Shown: one piece after another, positions 58,346 through 64,000 of the stretch
Position numbering within the stretch: position 1 is the first letter of the stretch
Layout: each line of letters begins with the position of its first letter
Assembly: GCF_001425755.1 (NCBI RefSeq)
Contig: NZ_LMDH01000001.1
Coordinates: forward strand, 2,159,479-2,223,478
DNA: 64,000 bases
Direction: 5' to 3'
Origin: Aeromicrobium sp. Root344
GTDB lineage: Bacteria > Actinomycetota > Actinomycetes > Propionibacteriales > Nocardioidaceae
Notes under the pieces: generated by a model
Databases searched by the model: none
What the model was told of the DNA's origin: nothing
The model's input: only the letters and a program-made list of their open reading frames with translations
Position numbers and translations under genes: made by a program

Positions 58346-59841
58346 GTGGCGACCTCAGCTTCGATCCCCGATCCGGGGCTGCCGCCGCGTCGGTCGCCCA
58401 CACCAGCGCCGACGAGCTGGAGGAGCTGGTGGCGCTCGCAGTCGCGGCTGCGAGCGACGTTCGTGACGTGTCGCCGATCGTGAGGCGCAGCTGGCTGGAC
58501 GCCGGTGCTGCCGCCATGGAGGAGAACGCCCAGGAGCTGGTCCGGATCGCAGACTGGGAGACCGCGCTCGGATCTTCCCGACTCAATGGCGAAGTCGCTC
58601 GCGCCGCAGGCCAGATGAGGTTCTACGCGGAGGTGGCCGTTGACGGCGCCTACCTCGGCGCGGTCATCGACCAAGCCACACCGACGACACCCTTCATTGG
58701 TCGTCTCAACGTGCCGCTCGGGCCGGTGGCTGTCTTCGGCGCGAGCAACTTCCCGTTCGCCTTCAGCGTCTTCGGCAACGACACGGCGTCGGCGATCGCT
58801 GCCGGATGCCCGGTCGTCATCAAGGCCCACCCGGCCCACCCCCTGACGAGTCAGCGGACCTTCGAGGTCGTGCACGCCGCGATGGTGGCCGCGGGGGCCC
58901 CTGTTGGAATCGCGTCCCTCGTGTTCGGCTACGGCAGCGGCGTCTCGCTCGTCAAGCACCCCGACGTCGCGGCAGTGGCGTTCACGGGCTCGCAGACCGG
59001 GGGAATGAGCCTCTGGAAGCTGGCCAACGAGCGCGACGTCGTCATCCCCGTCTACGCCGAGATGGGCACGGTGAACCCAGTCGTCGTGACGCCTGCCGCC
59101 GCATCCGACATCGCCACCATCGCCCAAGGCTTCGTGCAGTCCTTCACGCTCGGCAGCGGCCAGTTCTGCACCAAGCCGGGGCTGATGCTCGTCCCTCGAG
59201 GCTGCAACGCCACCAAGCTCGTCGCCGAAGCGCTCGAAGACGCCTATCCACAGCCCGTGATGCTGACCGAAGGCATCGCCAACGCCGTCGCAACCGGCGT
59301 CGGCGAGCTGCAGGATGCCGGCGCGACGATCGTGGCCGAGACGTCGTCGACCGGCGCCGGATGGTCGACCGCTGCTGTCCTGCTCGCTGCTTCAGTGGAC
59401 GTTCTCCAGCGCGGCAACCGGGTCCTGGAGGAGTGCTTCGGCCCGGTTGCGGTCATCGTCGAGTATGACCGGCTGGACGATGCGGTCGCAGCGATCGGCA
59501 GCCTCCAGGGTGCGTTGGCCGGCAGCATCATGATCGCGGAGGACGATCCCGACGCTCGGACGATCCTCGCCCATCTCGCGCCCAAGGTCGGACGCATCAT
59601 CGTGAACGACTGGCCGACTGGCGTCGCGTTCACGTGGGCGCAGGAACATGGCGGCCCCTGGCCCGCGACTTCCAACCCGAAGACCACGTCAGTAGGAGCG
59701 GCGGCTCTGGACCGTTTCGTCCGACCAGTTGCCTATCAAGGCGTGCCGGAGGCGCTGTTGCCTGAGCCTCTGCTCGCGGGCAATCCGTGGAGCATTCCGC
59801 GCCGGGTCTCCGGGACGCTGGAAGTCGCTGATCGCTCATGA
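58342..59841 (+). CDS. Semialdehyde dehydrogenase (2-oxoglutarate-semialdehyde dehydrogenase-like)
   Basis: 499 residues. It is of the KGSADH-like branch: LNVPLGPVAVFGASNFPFAF, AGCPVVIKAHPAHPLTS, FTGSQTGGMSLWKLANE, general base in YAEMGTVNPVVV and nucleophile in FTLGSGQFCTKPGLM. It is coupled by ATGA overlaps to the transaminase before it and the CoA-transferase after it, which points to glutarate semialdehyde as substrate, although enzymes of this branch usually act on 2,5-dioxopentanoate. That mismatch leaves a substrate such as 2-oxo- or hydroxy-derivatives open. Confidence 0.85.
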   Translation: MSGDLSFDPRSGAAAASVAHTSADELEELVALAVAAASDVRDVSPIVRRSWLDAGAAAMEENAQELVRIADWETALGSSRLNGEVARAAGQMRFYAEVAVDGAYLGAVIDQATPTTPFIGRLNVPLGPVAVFGASNFPFAFSVFGNDTASAIAAGCPVVIKAHPAHPLTSQRTFEVVHAAMVAAGAPVGIASLVFGYGSGVSLVKHPDVAAVAFTGSQTGGMSLWKLANERDVVIPVYAEMGTVNPVVVTPAAASDIATIAQGFVQSFTLGSGQFCTKPGLMLVPRGCNATKLVAEALEDAYPQPVMLTEGIANAVATGVGELQDAGATIVAETSSTGAGWSTAAVLLAASVDVLQRGNRVLEECFGPVAVIVEYDRLDDAVAAIGSLQGALAGSIMIAEDDPDARTILAHLAPKVGRIIVNDWPTGVAFTWAQEHGGPWPATSNPKTTSVGAAALDRFVRPVAYQGVPEALLPEPLLAGNPWSIPRRVSGTLEVADRS

Positions 59842-60983
59842 CAACCTTGCTCGACGGCATCGTCGTCGCCGACTTCAGTCGCGTGCTGGCGGGTCCCCTG
59901 GCAACCTCGATGCTGGCCGACCTCGGCGCCACCGTCGTCAAGGTCGAGCGACCGGGGACAGGTGACGACACCCGCCACTGGGGACCCCCTTGGACGTCAA
60001 CGACGAGCGCGTACTTCGACTGCGCAAACCGTTCCAAGCAGAGTGTCGAGCTGGATCTGGACGATCCTGCCGATCACAGGATTGCCCTGGACCTCATGGC
60101 CACCGCAGATGTGGTGGTGGAGAACTTCCGCCCAGGGGCTCTTGCGGCCAAGTGTCTCGCGTACGACGACGTGCGGCGCAGCAATCCGGGCGTCGTCTAC
60201 TGCTCCATCAGCGGGTTCGGCACGGCCGGGGGAGCGACGCTGCCCGGGTACGACTTCCTGGTCCAAGCAGTTGGCGGACTGATGAGCATCACCGGGGGCA
60301 CCGATGCCGAGCCGACCAAGGTCGGAGTGGCCCTCGTGGACGTCCTCACCTCGAAGGATGCGGTCATCGGGATCCTCGCGGCCCTGAACGAACGCCATGC
60401 CTCCGGTGAAGGCCAGCTCGTCGAGGTGAACCTCCTGTCGAGCCTGCTCGGTTCGCTCGCCAACCAAGCGTCGTCCTACCTCGCCACGGGTGCGGCGCCA
60501 CAGCGTATGGGCAACCAGCACCCGTCGATCGCCCCGTACGAGACCCTGCGATGCGCCGACGGGATCATCGCGGTCTGCTGCGGCAACGACGCACAGTTCG
60601 TACGACTGGCAGGCGTCCTGGGCCGGCCGGAGCTGGCCGCCGACGAGCGCTTCGCGCACAACGCAGACCGGGTGACGAACCGGTCGCAGTTGGTCCCACT
60701 CATAGAGGCTGTGCTCGCTGGCGGACCAGCAGCTGAATGGATCACCGACCTGACCGAGGTGGGCGTACCCGCAGGAGCGGTCGGCGACATCGGGTCGGCA
60801 TTCGATCTCGCAACCGACCTGGGCCTGGCCCCTCGCGTCGACGTGGGCCCGGACGCGATCGACCAGGTCCGCCACCCCATCACCTACTCCCGCACGCCGG
60901 TGGACACCTATCGGCGGCCCCCACGACTCGGCGAGCACAACGACGTCGTCCGAGCTCGCCACACACAGAAGAGGACATCATGA
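59838..60983 (+). CDS. CaiB/BaiF-family CoA-transferase (glutarate CoA-transferase candidate)
   Basis: 381 residues of class III CoA-transferases: VVADFSRVLAGPLATSMLAD, ATVVKVERPGTGDDTRHW, VVENFRPGALAAKC and the GYDFLVQAVGGLMSITGG segment; the catalytic Asp is expected near CFGLT-equivalent TKVGVALVDVLT. It starts in an ATGA overlap with the semialdehyde dehydrogenase and ends in one with glutaryl-CoA dehydrogenase. It therefore most likely activates glutarate using another acyl-CoA, as the human SUGCT-type enzyme does. Confidence 0.87.
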   Translation: MTTLLDGIVVADFSRVLAGPLATSMLADLGATVVKVERPGTGDDTRHWGPPWTSTTSAYFDCANRSKQSVELDLDDPADHRIALDLMATADVVVENFRPGALAAKCLAYDDVRRSNPGVVYCSISGFGTAGGATLPGYDFLVQAVGGLMSITGGTDAEPTKVGVALVDVLTSKDAVIGILAALNERHASGEGQLVEVNLLSSLLGSLANQASSYLATGAAPQRMGNQHPSIAPYETLRCADGIIAVCCGNDAQFVRLAGVLGRPELAADERFAHNADRVTNRSQLVPLIEAVLAGGPAAEWITDLTEVGVPAGAVGDIGSAFDLATDLGLAPRVDVGPDAIDQVRHPITYSRTPVDTYRRPPRLGEHNDVVRARHTQKRTS

Positions 60984-62167
60984 CCACGGCAACACGTATC
61001 GCACTCGACCCCCTGGACCTGGCCGGCATCGACGACCTCCTGACCCCGGACGAGAAGGCCGTACGCGGTTCCGTGCGCCAGATGTGCGAGGAACGGATTC
61101 TCCCGTACGTGGCCGACTGGTTCGAGCAGGGCGGTCTGCCTGATGCGCGCGGGCTGACCAAGGAGCTGGGATCGCTCGGAGTCCTGGGCATGCACCTCGA
61201 CGGCTACGGCTGCGCCGGGATGAGCGCGACCGACTACGGTCTCGCGTGCGTCGAGCTCGAAGCCGTGGACTCGGGCATCCGCTCGCTGGTCTCGGTGCAG
61301 GGCTCGCTCGCCATGTTCGCGATCTGGCGCTGGGCGACGGAGTCGGTCAAGCAGCAGTGGTTGCCCGCGATGGCCGCCGGCGAAGCCATCGGTTGCTTCG
61401 GGCTCACCGAGCCCGATCACGGTTCCGACCCTGCCAACATGCGCACCAATGCGCGCAAGGACGGTGCCGACTGGGTCATCAACGGCCGCAAGATGTGGAT
61501 CACCAACGGGTCCATCGCCGACGTCGCCGTCATCTGGGCGCAGACCGACGAAGGCATCCGGGGCTTCGCGGTGCCGACGGACACACCCGGTTTCAGCGCC
61601 CCGGAGATCAAGCACAAGATGTCGCTGCGCGCCTCGGTGACGAGTGAGCTCGTGCTCGACGACGTCCGGGTGCCGGAGGAGTACGCCTTTCCTGAGGTCC
61701 GCGGCCTGCGTGGGCCGTTGAGCTGCCTCAACGAGGCTCGGTACGGGATCGTCTGGGGTGCGTTGGGGGCCGCCAGGTCTTCGCTCGCTGCCGCCCTCTC
61801 GTACGCCAACGACCGCGAACAGTTCGGCAAGCCGATCGCGGGCTTCCAGCTGACGCAGCAGAAGCTCGCCGACATGAACCTCGAGCTGACCAAGGGCATG
61901 CTGCTGGCGCTGCACCTCGGACGGCGCAAGGACGCCGGAACGCTGCAGCCCGTGCAGGTGAGCCTTGGCAAGCTCAACAACGTACGGGAGGCGATCGAGA
62001 TCTGCCGCACCGCGCGAACGATTCTCGGTGCCAACGGGATCTCGCTGGAGTACCCGGTGACCCGCCACATGAACAACCTCGAGTCGGTCCTGACGTACGA
62101 AGGCACCGTCGAGATGCACACCCTCGTCGTCGGGCAGGCCATGACCGGCCTCGCGGCGTTCCGCTGA
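60980..62167 (+). CDS. Glutaryl-CoA dehydrogenase-like acyl-CoA dehydrogenase
   Basis: 395 residues. Acyl-CoA dehydrogenase fold with GCFGLTEPDHGSDPANMRTN, WVINGRKMWITNGSIADVAV, LNEARYGIVWGALGAA (GcdH-type), NDREQFGKPIAGFQ and catalytic Glu in VLTYEGTVEMHTLVVG. The ARYGIVWG and EGTVEMH blocks are typical for GcdH, which oxidises and decarboxylates glutaryl-CoA to crotonyl-CoA, electrons going to ETF. ATG at 60980 in an ATGA overlap with the CoA-transferase. Confidence 0.9.
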   Translation: MTTATRIALDPLDLAGIDDLLTPDEKAVRGSVRQMCEERILPYVADWFEQGGLPDARGLTKELGSLGVLGMHLDGYGCAGMSATDYGLACVELEAVDSGIRSLVSVQGSLAMFAIWRWATESVKQQWLPAMAAGEAIGCFGLTEPDHGSDPANMRTNARKDGADWVINGRKMWITNGSIADVAVIWAQTDEGIRGFAVPTDTPGFSAPEIKHKMSLRASVTSELVLDDVRVPEEYAFPEVRGLRGPLSCLNEARYGIVWGALGAARSSLAAALSYANDREQFGKPIAGFQLTQQKLADMNLELTKGMLLALHLGRRKDAGTLQPVQVSLGKLNNVREAIEICRTARTILGANGISLEYPVTRHMNNLESVLTYEGTVEMHTLVVGQAMTGLAAFR

Positions 62168-62193
62168 CCGAGCAGACATAGGAATCCAGTGCC

Positions 62194-63471
62194 ATGACAT
62201 CTGTGTTGAGCGAGCAGCAGGCACCACGCGACCTCGCGAGCCCACTCGACGACGCCCGCACGCAGCTGCGTGAGGCGATCGACGTCCTGGGCTACGACGA
62301 GAGTCTGTACGCCATGCTGGCCCAGCCTCGACGTGAGGTGACTGTCAGCATTCCGTTGCGACGTGATGATGGCTCTGTCGAGGTGCTGACCGGCCACCGG
62401 GTGCAGCACAATCTCTCCCGCGGGCCGGCGAAGGGCGGACTCCGGTTCAGTCCCGACGTCGACCTCGACGAGGTGCGAGCGTTGGCCATGTGGATGACGT
62501 GGAAGTGCGCGTTGTTGGACGTGCCGTACGGCGGAGCCAAGGGCGGAGTCAGGGTCGATCCACGCCTCTACAGCGAAGCCGAGCTCGAGCGGATCACGCG
62601 GCGTTACACCAGCGAGCTGACTCCGGTCATCGGTCCCGAGATCGACATCCCGGCTCCGGACATCGGGACGGACGAGCAGACCATGGCGTGGATCATGGAC
62701 ACGTACTCGGTGAGCAGAGGACACACCGTTCTCGGTGTCGTGACCGGCAAGCCGATGTCCCTGGGCGGCTCGCTCGGCCGGGCCAGCGCGACCTCCCGCG
62801 GTGTCGTGCACGTCGCCCTGGCGGCCATGGAATCCATCGGGCTGCAGGCCTCATCCAGCACGGCGGCCGTCCAAGGCTTCGGAAAGGTGGGTCGCGGCGC
62901 AGCCCGATTCCTGTCCGAGGCGGGGCTTCGGGTCGTGGGTGTGAGCGATCAGTACGGAGGGATCGTCGCGCCCGAGGGCATCGACATACCGGCGTTGGAG
63001 GAGCATGTCGACGAGACGGGATCAGTTGTCGGATTCTGCTCCCCGTTGGACGAGGGCGACAGCGTGCTGGCGCTCGACGTCGATGTCTTGGTACCGGCGG
63101 CTGTCGAGGGGGTGCTGAACGCTTCGACCGCACGGCTCGTCAAGGCCAAGGTCATCGTCGAGGGCGCCAACGGGCCGACGACTCCTGATGCGGATCGCGT
63201 CCTGGCGTCGCAGGGTTGCCTGGTGGTTCCGGACATCCTGGCGAACGCCGGCGGTGTCGTCGTGTCCTACTTCGAGTGGGTCCAAGCCAACCAGGCGTAC
63301 TGGTGGAGCTCCGAGGAAGTCGACGATCGGCTTCGCGAACGCATGCTGTCGGCGTGGACCAACGTGCGGACGCACAGCGAATCGCATGGAATCACGTTGC
63401 GTGCCGCCGCCACGTCGCTGGCCGTGAAGAAGGTCGCGGAGGCGCATCAAGCGCGAGGGCTGTACCCGTGA
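62194..63471 (+). CDS. Glutamate dehydrogenase (Glu/Leu/Phe/Val family)
   Basis: 425 residues. Catalytic lysine in VPYGGAKGGVRVDP (near 110), substrate loop NLSRGPAKGGLRFSPDVDLD, GPEIDIPAPDIGTDEQTMAW, and the nucleotide fold AAVQGFGKVGRGAARFLSEA. It starts 27 bases after gcdH. It turns the glutamate made by the transaminase back into 2-oxoglutarate and ammonia, closing the amino-acceptor cycle and giving nitrogen. NAD use is likely from the fold but not certain. Confidence 0.9.
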   Translation: MTSVLSEQQAPRDLASPLDDARTQLREAIDVLGYDESLYAMLAQPRREVTVSIPLRRDDGSVEVLTGHRVQHNLSRGPAKGGLRFSPDVDLDEVRALAMWMTWKCALLDVPYGGAKGGVRVDPRLYSEAELERITRRYTSELTPVIGPEIDIPAPDIGTDEQTMAWIMDTYSVSRGHTVLGVVTGKPMSLGGSLGRASATSRGVVHVALAAMESIGLQASSSTAAVQGFGKVGRGAARFLSEAGLRVVGVSDQYGGIVAPEGIDIPALEEHVDETGSVVGFCSPLDEGDSVLALDVDVLVPAAVEGVLNASTARLVKAKVIVEGANGPTTPDADRVLASQGCLVVPDILANAGGVVVSYFEWVQANQAYWWSSEEVDDRLRERMLSAWTNVRTHSESHGITLRAAATSLAVKKVAEAHQARGLYP

Positions 63472-63875
63472 GGGCGCTTGTCGCATGTGGCACTCCGGGA
63501 CCCGTACGTGACTGGACTCCGAGTAGCGATGTCTGGGCGCGCAGTCGCATCGATGAGTACGACCTGGGTCTGTTGTCCGCTTGGCATGTCCACAACTGCC
63601 GCCAGATCACCCCGCAGTTCTTCGGGCTCCTGGGACGCGTGATGTTCGGGGCGGCGACGTCCGACGAAGTATGCGCCTGGCTCTCGTCCGTCGAGAGCTC
63701 ATCTCAGCGTCCAGAATCGTTGGACCCGCTCGTTGTCGACGCCTTGTGCCGCGTACGGCGCAGCTCGTGCCACCAACAGCCCGGATGCCGATGTGCCGAG
63801 TTCCACGAACGTGCCGACGCGGTGCTGGTCACTCTCCAGATGCTGCCCGCATCCGAGATGAAGGAATTCGCATGA
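63468..63875 (+). CDS. Small Cys/His-rich protein of unknown function
   Basis: 135 residues from GTG at 63468, which overlaps the glutamate dehydrogenase stop (GTGA); its own stop overlaps the next ATG. Not recognised. Notable is HVHNCRQ near residue 47 and the cluster CRVRRSSCHQQPGCRCAEFH near 100-119, with five Cys or His in close order, which suggests a metal or Fe-S site. The tight coupling on both sides argues for a real gene linked to the pathway. Confidence 0.65.
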   Translation: MRALVACGTPGPVRDWTPSSDVWARSRIDEYDLGLLSAWHVHNCRQITPQFFGLLGRVMFGAATSDEVCAWLSSVESSSQRPESLDPLVVDALCRVRRSSCHQQPGCRCAEFHERADAVLVTLQMLPASEMKEFA

Positions 63876-64000
63876 GCGGGATCGAACGCGTCGGGGTCAT
63901 CGGCGGCGGGCTGATGGGATCGGGCATCACGGAGGTCGCCGCGCGGGCGGGCCTGGACGTCGTGGTCATCGAGATCAACGCGGACGCGGTCAAGGCCGCA
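63872..64000 (+). CDS. 3-hydroxyacyl-CoA dehydrogenase, N-terminal part (runs off the window)
   Basis: Forty-three residues visible: ERVGVIGGGLMGSGITEVAA followed by GLDVVVIEINADAVKAA, the NAD-binding start of 3-hydroxybutyryl-CoA dehydrogenases (GxGxxG, then Glu after strand 2). ATG overlaps the stop before it (ATGA). After GcdH and an enoyl-CoA hydratase it would oxidise 3-hydroxybutyryl-CoA to acetoacetyl-CoA. Confidence 0.82.
   Translation, partial: MSGIERVGVIGGGLMGSGITEVAARAGLDVVVIEINADAVKAA

Overview
The window is high-GC (roughly two-thirds G+C by eye), densely packed, with many 4-base ATGA/GTGA start-stop overlaps, GTG and TTG starts, actinobacterial-type FolD and EgtA-like proteins, and lipoprotein solute-binding proteins. 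This suggests an actinomycete, plausibly a Nocardioidaceae-type soil organism (family placement is inference). No rRNA, tRNA, CRISPR array, transposase or phage gene was found.

0-10.6 kb: a reverse-strand block holds the start of an acyl-CoA dehydrogenase, an acyl-CoA synthetase, a GAF/LuxR regulator broken by one frameshift, FolP, FolD and a LigM/DesA-type tetrahydrofolate (THF) dependent O-demethylase. Facing it is a ribose-class ABC importer. 10.7-28 kb: TetR and LysR regulators, LigK-like aldolase, cupin, MDR dehydrogenase, a vanillyl-alcohol-oxidase-type flavoenzyme with a flavin monooxygenase (reverse), LigJ-like hydratase, a leaderless periplasmic-binding-fold protein, a second LigM-like demethylase, MetF-like reductase, PurU, fused PabA-PabB, a VOC protein, an XRE-cupin regulator and a short NAD(P)-binding protein. 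Read together: methoxylated lignin-type aromatics lose methyl groups to THF (LigM), the methyl-THF is oxidised to formyl-THF (MetF, FolD), PurU releases formate and free THF, and FolP plus PabAB top up the folate pool. LigJ and LigK would finish gallate/protocatechuate 4,5-cleavage, but no ring-cleavage dioxygenase lies in the window.

28-41 kb: a second catabolic island with an aldehyde dehydrogenase, an ALDH remnant, NDH-2, a GntR-CMD-hydrolase operon divergent from ADH and SDR genes, a GFA-family zinc protein, an NTF2-like protein, an APC permease, an EgtA-like glutamate-cysteine ligase and an aspartate-type aminotransferase. A 14-base element repeated before the ALDH and in the GntR-ADH gap suggests one GntR regulon. 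An ECF sigma factor with a membrane-anchored partner follows (41.2-42.8 kb), then a LacI-like scrap and an unknown protein.

44-64 kb: polyamine/omega-amino-acid catabolism. A GntR regulator plus a soluble Cache protein diverge from a Pot-type ABC importer; an APC permease and ALDH diverge from a second GntR followed by two more soluble Cache proteins; PucR diverges from a tightly coupled operon of GabT-type transaminase, semialdehyde dehydrogenase, CoA-transferase, glutaryl-CoA dehydrogenase, glutamate dehydrogenase, a Cys/His-rich small protein and a 3-hydroxyacyl-CoA dehydrogenase that runs off the window. This fits import of a diamine or 5-aminovalerate and its conversion through glutarate and glutaryl-CoA towards acetoacetyl-CoA.
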